Origin: Flavobacterium lindanitolerans
GTDB taxonomy: Bacteria > Bacteroidota > Bacteroidia > Flavobacteriales > Flavobacteriaceae
Assembly (NCBI RefSeq): GCF_002846575.1
Contig: NZ_PJND01000009.1
Coordinates: 284,331 to 348,330 of the forward strand
Length of the DNA: 64,000 nucleotides
Direction: 5' to 3'
Shown: piece by piece, positions 9,056 through 16,933 of the stretch
Layout: every line of letters begins with the position of its first letter
Position numbering within the stretch: position 1 is the stretch's first letter
The notes under the pieces: model-generated
Told to the model about the DNA's origin: nothing
What the model saw: the letters and a program-made list of their open reading frames with translations, nothing else
Database searches by the model: none
Program-made: the position numbers and the translations under genes

Positions 9056-9090
9056 TCGTTTTCTAATGTTGGATTAATCTACTTCTAATG
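9051..9090 (+). promoter_or_regulatory. Four 11-bp-phased TCTAATN direct repeats: predicted response-regulator operator
   Basis: The boxes are TCTAATC (9051), TCTAATG (9062), ATTAATC (9073) and TCTAATG (9084), each followed by a 4-nt spacer. A 7+4 period of exactly 11 bp is the arrangement bound by OmpR/PhoB winged-helix dimers. The array ends about 20 nt upstream of a TATAATCTTTG promoter-like box and lies directly between the two-component genes and the efflux operon. Confidence 0.75.
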
Positions 9091-9105
9091 CGGCTCAAAT
9101 AGGGC

Positions 9106-9116
9106 TATAATCTTTG
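9106..9116 (+). promoter_or_regulatory. Near-consensus -7 element of the efflux operon
   Basis: TATAATCTTTG is close to the Bacteroidota TAnnTTTG box, with one extra base between TA and TTTG. There is no clear -33 TTG at the usual distance, which would fit a promoter that needs the activator boxes just upstream. Confidence 0.5.
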
Positions 9117-9149
9117 CGATATAGATTTGCAGTCATAAATAGACTCAAA

Positions 9150-10436
9150 TTGAAACGCATTTTTTTTACCGCCATTTTTACAAGCTTTTGCCTATCCGGC
9201 AAAGCACAGAATACTACAGCAAGAGATACCGTATCGGTTTCCAGGGCTGAAGCCGAAACTATTTTTCTAAAAAACAACCTGAGACTGCTGTCTGAAAAGC
9301 TGAATATCGACCAGGCAGAAGCTCAGGTAATCCAGGCCAGATTGTGGCCAAATCCGCGTTTGGAAGTGGGTGAAATCAACTTGTGGTCAAATGCAAAATC
9401 AGAACAGCTTCCTCCCATTTTTGGAAATTGGGGAAAAACTTCTGAAGTAACTGTTGGTTTGGAACAACTCATCTATACGGCACGAAAAAGAAAGAAGCAG
9501 ATTGAAATGGAAAAAGTAGGCGTAGAAATAGCACAGGAATATTTTCAGGACTTCCTGCGTATTCTAAAAGTCGAATTCCGAAACAACCTGACGCAGTTAC
9601 AGTATACTCAGGAAAAACAGAACCTGTATAAAAAGCAACTGACTTCTATCCAAAAACTTCTTACTGCTTATTCCAATCAGGCGAAACAAGGGAATATCAG
9701 CAAAAGCGAATTCATCCGTCTGAAAGCCTCCGAACTCGAATTTGTAAAACAATTAAGCGATTTGCAAAAAGAAAACAACCAGCTCCAAAAAGAGCTTAAA
9801 ACGCTGATGAACCTTCCTCCGCAAAGCTATCTTAAAATAAGCATAGACAAATTCGTCCCGGATTTGGATAAAGTAGCCAATATCAATCTTGCTGAACTGG
9901 CATCTTCTGCTTTGGAAAACCGTCCGGATGTAAAGGCATCGGTTCTTGAAGAGAAATACAATAACCGGAAATATAAATATGAATTGTCACAACGCACACC
10001 TGATGTCACTTTATTAGCCAGTTATGACAGAGGTGGAAACATCATGAATGACTTTGTGGGTGTGGGATTTGCCATAGACCTTCCCTTTTTCAGCAGAAAC
10101 CAGGGAAACATCAAATCTGCCAAAATAGAAATCCAAAAAAGCCAGTATATGAAAGAAGAAAAAAACAATCAGGCACAGAATGAAGTCATTCAGGCTTATG
10201 AAGATTTGGTCGTATCCAAAAGATTATACGAAAATATCGAGGCCTCTTATGAAAAAGACTTAGATCTGCTTTTGGAAAGCCATCAGAAAAACTTCACCTT
10301 GAGAAACACCAGCATGTTGGAATATCTGGACTTTGTCAATGCTTATCTCGAAAACAAAACCATCATTCTGGATTCTAAAAAAGAACTGAATGAACATTTT
10401 GAGGAACTGCAGTTTGTAATAGGCAAAGAGCTTTAA
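9150..10436 (+). CDS. TolC-family outer-membrane efflux protein (CzcC-like)
   Basis: Starting at TTG 9150 gives 428 residues beginning (M)KRIFFTAIFTSFCLSGKAQ, a good Sec signal cleaved after about residue 19. No ATG occurs until well inside the mature protein; a TTG at 9114 would place 12 charged residues before the signal. The mature part shows the duplicated helical layout of TolC proteins, with repeated segments around LLSEKLNIDQAEAQVIQARL and RPDVKASVLEEKYNNRKY. It forms the trimeric outer-membrane exit duct for the adaptor and RND pump that follow 27 and 1111 bases downstream. Confidence 0.9.
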   Translation: MKRIFFTAIFTSFCLSGKAQNTTARDTVSVSRAEAETIFLKNNLRLLSEKLNIDQAEAQVIQARLWPNPRLEVGEINLWSNAKSEQLPPIFGNWGKTSEVTVGLEQLIYTARKRKKQIEMEKVGVEIAQEYFQDFLRILKVEFRNNLTQLQYTQEKQNLYKKQLTSIQKLLTAYSNQAKQGNISKSEFIRLKASELEFVKQLSDLQKENNQLQKELKTLMNLPPQSYLKISIDKFVPDLDKVANINLAELASSALENRPDVKASVLEEKYNNRKYKYELSQRTPDVTLLASYDRGGNIMNDFVGVGFAIDLPFFSRNQGNIKSAKIEIQKSQYMKEEKNNQAQNEVIQAYEDLVVSKRLYENIEASYEKDLDLLLESHQKNFTLRNTSMLEYLDFVNAYLENKTIILDSKKELNEHFEELQFVIGKEL

Positions 10437-10463
10437 TCTTCTCTAATTCAGAAAACACATATC

Positions 10464-11540
10464 ATGAAATATATCTATTTAATGCCATTAGCGTTGCTTT
10501 TCAGTTGTAACGAAAAAGAAACTGTTACTGAAAAAAACGAAAAATTCTGTCTCAACGACGACCTTAAAAAGAAAGTCACCATTGAAGAAATAAAAAGAGA
10601 ACCCGTTTCAGAAACTTTTACGCTGACCGGAAATGTTACTTACAATTCTGATAATGTGATACAGTTTACAAGCCTCATTAATGGCGTGGTAACCAACACT
10701 TATTTTTCTTTGGGCGATTATGTCAAAAAAGGACAGGTATTGGCCGAAATCAAAAGTACGGAACTTAACGGATTACAATCTGAAAATAAATCGGTTGAAT
10801 CACAATTGGCTGTAGCACAGCGACAGCTTGCCTCCGTGAAATCAATGTTTGAAGACGGGATTGCATCCCAAAAAGACCTTATTCAGGCAGAAAGCGAAGT
10901 CAAAGTGCTCAAAGCTTCACTTGAAAATATAAAAAGTAACCTGGCATTGTATAGTGCTAGTCCTGAAAAATCTGTGTTCCAAATCAAGGCTCCGTCCAAT
11001 GGTTTTATAGTTGCCAAAAACATGAGCTCAGGAATGCAGATTTCTTCAGGCAGCGAACCCCTGTTTACCATATCCGACCTGAATGAGGTTTGGGTTATGG
11101 TTAATATTTATGCAACGGACATGCAGAATATCAAAGAAAATATGGAGGTGAAAATCAAAACACTGGCTTATCCGGATGAAGTCTTTAGCGGAAAAATTTC
11201 GGCTTTATCGCAAGTATTCGATGCTGAAGAACATGTCTTAAAAGCACGAATCGTGATGAAAAATACTGACTTGAAGCTAAAACCGGGCATGTCTGCTGAT
11301 ATTATCCTGAACAAATCCAACGCTCCTGCTGAATCCTTACTTGCGGTACCGGTAAAAGCTGTGATTTTTGACGACAATCAAAATTTTCTGGTTGTCTACA
11401 AAGACGATTGCAATCTTGAAATCAGACAGGTAGACCCTGTAACTAAAAACAGGGAGGTCGTTTATTTCGACAAGGGAATCCAGGAAAATGAAAAAATTAT
11501 TTCTAAAAATCAGCTGCTGATTTATGAAAGCCTAAAATAA
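10464..11540 (+). CDS. RND periplasmic adaptor (membrane-fusion) lipoprotein
   Basis: This 358-residue protein has a short lipoprotein signal ending LLFSC (Cys15). Its domains follow the adaptor order: barrel-sandwich (FSLGDYVKKGQVLAEIKS), an alpha-helical hairpin (about 105-160), a second sandwich half (APSNGFIVAKNMSSGMQISSG), a beta-barrel (VWVMVNIYATDMQNIKENM) and a membrane-proximal domain. It links the outer-membrane duct to the inner-membrane pump. It sits between the tolC-like gene (27 bases upstream) and the pump gene (7 bases downstream), all one operon. The subfamily is CzcB/CusB-like rather than AcrA-like. Confidence 0.93.
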   Translation: MKYIYLMPLALLFSCNEKETVTEKNEKFCLNDDLKKKVTIEEIKREPVSETFTLTGNVTYNSDNVIQFTSLINGVVTNTYFSLGDYVKKGQVLAEIKSTELNGLQSENKSVESQLAVAQRQLASVKSMFEDGIASQKDLIQAESEVKVLKASLENIKSNLALYSASPEKSVFQIKAPSNGFIVAKNMSSGMQISSGSEPLFTISDLNEVWVMVNIYATDMQNIKENMEVKIKTLAYPDEVFSGKISALSQVFDAEEHVLKARIVMKNTDLKLKPGMSADIILNKSNAPAESLLAVPVKAVIFDDNQNFLVVYKDDCNLEIRQVDPVTKNREVVYFDKGIQENEKIISKNQLLIYESLK

Positions 11541-11547
11541 CATTACA

Positions 11548-14500
11548 ATGCAAAAGCTAGTACAAAGTATAGTAGCATTCTCGCTCAAAAATTCGCTTAT
11601 CGTATTCTTTGCAACCGTGTTGTTGTTTGCCGGAGGAATCATAAGTTATATGCACACTCCTATTGAGGCATTTCCGGATGTCACCAACACAAGAGCGCGA
11701 ATCATCACGCAATGGCCGGGACGAAGCGCCGAAGAAGTAGAAAAATTCATCACCCTGCCCATTTCAAAGCAGATGAATACCATCCCGAAAAAAGCGGAGG
11801 TTCGTTCCATTTCGCTTTTCGGATTGTCTGTTGTTACGGTTCTTTTTAACGAAGACGTAGACGATTTTTATGCCCAACAATATGCCTCCAACAGAATGGC
11901 AAGTGTTAGCCTTCCCGAAGGAGCCGATGCCGAAATTGACCCGCCTTATGGTGCCACCGGTGAAATTTTCCGTTATGTCGTAAAGGGCAACCTGCCTATA
12001 AAAGAACTTACTGCCATACAGGACTGGGTAATTGAACGGGAATTGGTTTCGGTTCCGGGTGTTGCTAACGTAGTAAGTTTTGGTGGAGAAGAAAAAATCT
12101 ACGAAATAAAAATCAATCCGACAGAACTTGTCAACTATGACCTCTCGCCTCTTGACGTTTATGAAGCGGTTTCCAAAAGCAATATCAATGTGGGTGGTGA
12201 TGTCATACAGCGTGGTGACCAGGCTTATGTAGTGCGTGGTGTGGGCTTACTGGACAATATTGACGATATCGGAAACATACTGATTGAAGTAAAAGGTTCT
12301 ACTCCTATTCTGGTAAAACACGTCGCAGAAGTAAAAATTGGTTCTAAACCCCGATTAGGACAAGTAGGATTAGACAATAATGACGATTTGGTAGAGGGAA
12401 TCGTTGTCATGCTTCGCGGAGAAAATCCAAGTGAAGTTATTGCCAACCTAAGAACCCGAATTGACGAACTGAATGAAAGAATCTTACCAAAAGGGGTTAC
12501 TATTGAACCTTTTATAGACAGAACGGAATTGGTCAACACCACCGTCCATACGGTTACAAAAAACCTGATTGAAGGTGTATTGCTCGTGTCGCTGATTGTT
12601 TTCATCTTCATGTATAACTGGCGTACGACCGTTATTGTTGCCTCTGTAATTCCGCTTTCGTTTTTGTTTGCCATCATCATGTTGCGCATACAAGGACTTC
12701 CGGCCAACCTGATTTCTATGGGTGCGCTTGATTTTGGATTGCTGCTGGAAGGAACACTCGTCATTGTGGAACAGGTTTTTGTCTCGCTCGAAAAGAAAGC
12801 GCATAAGGTGGGAATGCAGCGTTTCAACAATATGTCAAAAATGGGACTTATCAAAAAAAGTGTGGGAAGCGTGGCAACCTATATTTTCTTTGCCCTAATC
12901 ATATTAATCGTTGCCCTGTTGCCTATTTTCTCTTTCCAGAAAGTAGAAGGAAAAATGTTCTCCCCGTTGGCATTTACTTTGGGCTATGCTTTAGTAGGTT
13001 CATTGATATTGAGCCTTACTTATGTTCCGGCGATGTGCAAGGTGCTGCTAACCAAAAACATTGTTGAAAAGGAAAACAAGATTTCCCGATTCTTTAGAGA
13101 GAATCTTTATAAAATGTTCCAGTGGAGTGAAAAGCATCGCAGGGCTACCGTATATGGTTTTGTAATCCTGCTCGCCATTTGCTTTGGACGATTTATGTTC
13201 TATGGTTCAGAGTTTATTCCTAAACTGAATGAAGGAGCCATCTATATTCGCGCTACGTTACCAAACAGCATCAATCTTGATGAATCCGTACGTCTCACCA
13301 AAGAAATGAAAACGAAGCTCCAGAAATTTGACGAGGTAAAATTCATCCTTTCCCAAACCGGAAGGCCAAATGACGGAACCGACCCAACCGGCTTTTTCAA
13401 CATTGAATTTCACATGGAACTGAAACACCAGAACGAATGGAAAAGGAAAATTTCAAAAGAAGACCTGATTGCTGAAATCAAAGAAAAGCTTGAAGAATAT
13501 CCGGGCATCAATTTCGGGTTCAGTCAGCCAATTCAGGATAATGTTGAAGAATATGTAGCCGGAGTAAAAAGTCCGCTGGTTATCAAAATATTTGGTGATG
13601 ATTTGTTCAAACTGGAAGAATATGCCAATAAGGTAGCCAAATCAATTGCTCCTGTAAAAGGTATTGAAGATGTGAATGTGTATAAAAATATTGGGCTGCC
13701 GGAATTGCGAATCCAGTTGCATGATTCAAAAATGGCGCGCTATGGCGTAAAAACTTCTGATGCACAGGCAGTAATTGCGATGACAATTGGCGGTCAGGCG
13801 GCAACTACATTCTATGAAAACGAACGTATGTTTGATGTTAGAATCCGTTTTGAAAAAGAATACAGAGACTCTAAAGAAAAAATAGAAAATATCCTGATTC
13901 CTGCCATGGACGGTAAAAAAGTGCCGCTGCGTGAAATTGCAACGGTCAGCTATCAAACCGGGCCAACCTTTATTTACAGAGAAGGTAACAGCCGTTACAT
14001 TGCCATTGGTTTCAGTATTGAAGGACGTGATTTGGGCAGTACTATCGCAGAAGCCCAGAAAAAAGTAGCTGCCGAAGTCAAGCTTCCGAAAGAAAATACC
14101 ATGAAATGGGCCGGTGAATTCGAAAGTAAGGAACGTGCTTCCAAACAATTAGCAATTATTGTTCCGGTGGTATTATTATTTATACTGTTCCTGCTGTATT
14201 TCAATTTTGGAAACATGAAAGACACATTGATTGCAACCAGTACGATTCCGTATGCCTTTGCGGGAGGTTTCCTTTCGTTATGGATGACAGGAACCATCTT
14301 CGGGATTTCCGCAGGTATTGGTTTTATTATCCTTTTTGGAGTTAACACTATTAACGGAATCATTTTGATTGCCGTCATGAAAGATAATCTTCGGGCTAAA
14401 ATGCCTTTAAAGCAAGCCATTTCCGAAGGTGTTTACAGCAGAATTCGTCCCATTGTGATGATTGCGCTGATGGGTTCCATGGGTCTATTACCTGCGGCGC

Positions 14501-14637
14501 TTTCATCAGGGATGGGTTCCGAAATCCAAAAACCTTTAGCCATTATGATTGTAGGCGGCCTGCTTTTCTGTATGATTTTTTCATTGACTGTCCTGCCGCA
14601 GGTATTTTATATCGCCTATAGAAAAAAACATGAGTAG
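11548..14637 (+). CDS. RND efflux pump, CzcA/CusA-like
   Basis: This 1029-residue inner-membrane proton-driven pump has a typical RND length and 12 predicted membrane segments. The N-terminal motif PIEAFPDVTNTRARIITQWPG and SAEEVEKFITLPI are typical of the heavy-metal (HME) subfamily. In transmembrane segment 4 the HME motif DFGxxxDGAxxxxE appears as DFGLLLEGTLVIVE: the first Asp and last Glu are kept but the middle Asp is Glu. Metal specificity is therefore plausible but not certain, and related Bacteroidota pumps of this branch may move other substrates. It is the last gene of the three-gene operon and is followed by a hairpin terminator. Confidence 0.93.
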   Translation: MQKLVQSIVAFSLKNSLIVFFATVLLFAGGIISYMHTPIEAFPDVTNTRARIITQWPGRSAEEVEKFITLPISKQMNTIPKKAEVRSISLFGLSVVTVLFNEDVDDFYAQQYASNRMASVSLPEGADAEIDPPYGATGEIFRYVVKGNLPIKELTAIQDWVIERELVSVPGVANVVSFGGEEKIYEIKINPTELVNYDLSPLDVYEAVSKSNINVGGDVIQRGDQAYVVRGVGLLDNIDDIGNILIEVKGSTPILVKHVAEVKIGSKPRLGQVGLDNNDDLVEGIVVMLRGENPSEVIANLRTRIDELNERILPKGVTIEPFIDRTELVNTTVHTVTKNLIEGVLLVSLIVFIFMYNWRTTVIVASVIPLSFLFAIIMLRIQGLPANLISMGALDFGLLLEGTLVIVEQVFVSLEKKAHKVGMQRFNNMSKMGLIKKSVGSVATYIFFALIILIVALLPIFSFQKVEGKMFSPLAFTLGYALVGSLILSLTYVPAMCKVLLTKNIVEKENKISRFFRENLYKMFQWSEKHRRATVYGFVILLAICFGRFMFYGSEFIPKLNEGAIYIRATLPNSINLDESVRLTKEMKTKLQKFDEVKFILSQTGRPNDGTDPTGFFNIEFHMELKHQNEWKRKISKEDLIAEIKEKLEEYPGINFGFSQPIQDNVEEYVAGVKSPLVIKIFGDDLFKLEEYANKVAKSIAPVKGIEDVNVYKNIGLPELRIQLHDSKMARYGVKTSDAQAVIAMTIGGQAATTFYENERMFDVRIRFEKEYRDSKEKIENILIPAMDGKKVPLREIATVSYQTGPTFIYREGNSRYIAIGFSIEGRDLGSTIAEAQKKVAAEVKLPKENTMKWAGEFESKERASKQLAIIVPVVLLFILFLLYFNFGNMKDTLIATSTIPYAFAGGFLSLWMTGTIFGISAGIGFIILFGVNTINGIILIAVMKDNLRAKMPLKQAISEGVYSRIRPIVMIALMGSMGLLPAALSSGMGSEIQKPLAIMIVGGLLFCMIFSLTVLPQVFYIAYRKKHE

Positions 14638-14675
14638 TTGCATGTTGGTTTGTTTTATTTTTGGTTAATAGGGTT

Positions 14676-14710
14676 CAAAGCTCCAATTATTGGGGCTTTG
14701 TTCTTTTTTG
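14676..14710 (+). terminator. Terminator of the efflux operon
   Basis: An 11-bp stem, CAAAGCTCCAA / TTGGGGCTTTG with one G-T pair and a TTA loop, is followed by TTCTTTTTT. It lies 39 bases after the pump stop codon. Confidence 0.8.
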
Positions 14711-14750
14711 GCGGTAAAAAACAAAAGGAATCCGTTTAATAATTAAAGAC

Positions 14751-14758
14751 TATCTTTG
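14751..14758 (+). promoter_or_regulatory. -7 promoter element of the DEAD-box helicase gene
   Basis: TATCTTTG matches TAnnTTTG exactly and lies 40 nt before the ATG at 14799. No convincing -33 TTG is present at the usual spacing. Confidence 0.55.
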
Positions 14759-14798
14759 CCGCATATTTGCAATTAATGCAACTATTAAATTTGATTTT

Positions 14799-16052
14799 AT
14801 GTTATTTGAAGATTTATCTCTTTCTAAAAGTATACAAACAGCCGTTCACGAACTTGGCTACATTGAAGCCACTCCTATCCAGGAAAAATCCATCCCGATT
14901 ATACTGGCCGGAAATGATTTGGTAGGCTGTGCACAAACCGGTACCGGAAAAACCGGTGCTTTTGCTATTCCTATTGTTCATCATTTGCACCGTATTGTAG
15001 GTTCTGCTAAGAAAACAAAACAAATAAGGGCGCTCGTTGTTACGCCTACCCGCGAATTGGCCGTACAAATAGGACAAAGTTTTGATGCCTATGCAAAATA
15101 TACCAATCTGGTACAGCTAACCATTTTTGGTGGTGTTTCGCAAGTGCCACAAGTAGAACTGCTAAAAAAGGGCGTTGACATCCTAATCGTTACACCGGGA
15201 AGATTGCTCGACCTTCACAAACAAGGTTTTATCAATCTTGACCACCTTCATACCCTGGTTCTGGACGAAGCCGACCAGATGCTTGACATGGGGTTTATCC
15301 ATGATGTGAAAAAGATAGTAAAGCTTACGCCAAAAAACAGGCAGACGCTTTTATTTTCGGCTACTATGCCAATGGCTATCCGCGAATTGGCTGAAACTTT
15401 CCTGAACCAACCGGAATATGTTTCCGTTTCTCCTCCGTCAACAACGGCTGAAACTGTAGAGCAGCGTATTTATTTTGTTCATAAAACTGACAAGCGAAAA
15501 TTATTATACCATTTAATCCGAAATGAAAAAATTTCTGATGTACTTGTTTTTGCCAGAACCAAACACGGTGCTGACAACGTTGTCAAAGCGCTAAGAAAAC
15601 AGGGCGTAGCTGCTGAAGCCATTCATGGTGATAAATCACAAAATGCCAGACAGCGCGTATTGGACAGTTTTAAGAGTAAGGAAGTTGGTGTGCTTGTTGC
15701 TACCGATATTGCGGCAAGAGGAATCGATATTGACAAGCTGCCTTACATCATCAACTTTGATCTTCCTAACGTTCCGGAAACCTATGTGCATAGAATTGGA
15801 AGAACCGGACGTGCCGGAAATGGTGGTATTGCCATATCATTCTGTTCCAAAGACGAAGAAGTCTACTGGAAAGATATTCAGCGACTCATCAAAGTCAATG
15901 TCAAAACAATTGGCGACCATCCCTATCCGTGGAAAGACGAAGAAGAACCTAATCCGGATGCAAAACCTGATTTCCGTCATAAAAATAAATCTAAAGGAAA
16001 TAATTCGAGAAAATCGGATGCCTCAAAAAAGAATAAGAAACGCTGGTATTAA
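14799..16052 (+). CDS. DEAD-box ATP-dependent RNA helicase (RhlE-like)
   Basis: This 417-residue protein has a full set of DEAD-box motifs: Q motif (EATPIQEKSIP), motif I (AQTGTGKTGA), Ia (PTRELA), II (DEAD in VLDEADQMLDMGF), III (SAT), V (ATDIAARGIDI) and VI (HRIGRTGRAG). A short Lys/Ser/Asn-rich tail (about 385-417) probably binds RNA. Such helicases remodel RNA during ribosome assembly and mRNA decay, often in cold adaptation, and RhlE is the closest subfamily by length. It is monocistronic: it has its own -7 element, and its stop codon lies inside the terminator hairpin. Confidence 0.93.
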   Translation: MLFEDLSLSKSIQTAVHELGYIEATPIQEKSIPIILAGNDLVGCAQTGTGKTGAFAIPIVHHLHRIVGSAKKTKQIRALVVTPTRELAVQIGQSFDAYAKYTNLVQLTIFGGVSQVPQVELLKKGVDILIVTPGRLLDLHKQGFINLDHLHTLVLDEADQMLDMGFIHDVKKIVKLTPKNRQTLLFSATMPMAIRELAETFLNQPEYVSVSPPSTTAETVEQRIYFVHKTDKRKLLYHLIRNEKISDVLVFARTKHGADNVVKALRKQGVAAEAIHGDKSQNARQRVLDSFKSKEVGVLVATDIAARGIDIDKLPYIINFDLPNVPETYVHRIGRTGRAGNGGIAISFCSKDEEVYWKDIQRLIKVNVKTIGDHPYPWKDEEEPNPDAKPDFRHKNKSKGNNSRKSDASKKNKKRWY

Positions 16053-16064
16053 CCAGCGTTTTTT
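16038..16064 (+). terminator. Terminator overlapping the helicase stop codon
   Basis: A 10-bp stem, AAACGCTGGT / ACCAGCGTTT, with loop ATTA is followed by a T-run. The hairpin includes the last codons and the TAA of the helicase gene. Confidence 0.85.
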
Positions 16065-16068
16065 GTCT

Positions 16069-16076
16069 TAAATTTG
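16069..16076 (+). promoter_or_regulatory. -7 element before the EEP-family gene
   Basis: TAAATTTG is an exact TAnnTTTG match 25 nt before the ATG at 16102 and immediately after the preceding terminator. Confidence 0.5.
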
Positions 16077-16101
16077 TATTTCTGATATAATCTCCTCTAC
16101 C

Positions 16102-16932
16102 ATGAAATCTGTTTTTCTTTTTCTTCTGCTTGCAAGTCAGGTAACATTTTCTCAAGACCTTAAAATCATGAGCTACAACATCCGTCTCGATACCCAAAGT
16201 GATGGCGATAACCAATGGTCAAAACGAAAAGAATTCCTGACAGACCAGGTGAAATTCTATATGCCGGATTTTATGGGCGTACAGGAAGCATTACCGCAAC
16301 AGATGAGCTATATTGACAGTACGTTAACCGGTTATGGTTTTATTGGGAAAGGCAGAGACGATGGAAAATCAAAAGGAGAACATAGTGCTATTTTCTATAA
16401 CTCTGATAAGTTCAAACTTTTGGAAGAAAATACTTTCTGGCTATCTGAAACTCCTGAAAAACCATCAAAAGGTTGGGATGCGGCCTATAACAGAGTATGC
16501 ACTTACGGTTTGTTCCAAAACAAGAAAAACAAAAAGAAAGTATGGGTGTTCAATACGCATTTTGACCATGTTGGTGATATTGCCAGAGCCGAAAGTTCTA
16601 AACTTATTTTAGAAAAAATCAGAAAAATTAACAGAGACAATCTTCCTGTTGTCCTTACCGGCGATTTCAACCTTGAAGCTGATACGCGACCATTGCAATT
16701 GATTAAGGAACAAATGGACGATGCCCAAAAAGTATGCAGAGGCATTGTATTTGGTCCCGAAGGTACTTTTAATGCTTTTGAATTTAATAAGCCGGTGACT
16801 ACAAGAATTGACTATATTTTTATCAACAGGAATACGATGGAAGTTGTCAAATTTGCCACATTGAGCGATTCAAAAGATTGCCGTTATCCATCTGACCACC
16901 TTCCGATTTATGCCGAAATCAATTTCAGATAA
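16102..16932 (+). CDS. Secreted endonuclease/exonuclease/phosphatase-family hydrolase
   Basis: This 276-residue protein has a cleavable signal peptide (MKSVFLFLLLASQVTFSQ, then DLKIMSYNIR). The EEP fold is marked by the metal-binding Glu in FMGVQEALPQQ, the mid motif FNTHFDHVG, the catalytic TGDFNLE and the terminal SDHLPIYAEI. Members hydrolyse phosphodiester or phosphomonoester bonds in nucleic acids, lipids or sugar phosphates; the substrate is not evident. The signal peptide implies a periplasmic or secreted site, where phosphate scavenging is one possible role. It is convergent with the hybrid kinase gene, with one base between the stop codons. Confidence 0.9.
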   Translation: MKSVFLFLLLASQVTFSQDLKIMSYNIRLDTQSDGDNQWSKRKEFLTDQVKFYMPDFMGVQEALPQQMSYIDSTLTGYGFIGKGRDDGKSKGEHSAIFYNSDKFKLLEENTFWLSETPEKPSKGWDAAYNRVCTYGLFQNKKNKKKVWVFNTHFDHVGDIARAESSKLILEKIRKINRDNLPVVLTGDFNLEADTRPLQLIKEQMDDAQKVCRGIVFGPEGTFNAFEFNKPVTTRIDYIFINRNTMEVVKFATLSDSKDCRYPSDHLPIYAEINFR

Positions 16933-16933
16933 G

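Noticed and set aside
12225..12854. 209-codon open frame antisense to the RND pump gene
   Set aside because: It lies wholly inside a clearly coding gene on the other strand and its composition (Ser/Thr/Ile-rich) is that of an antisense shadow.
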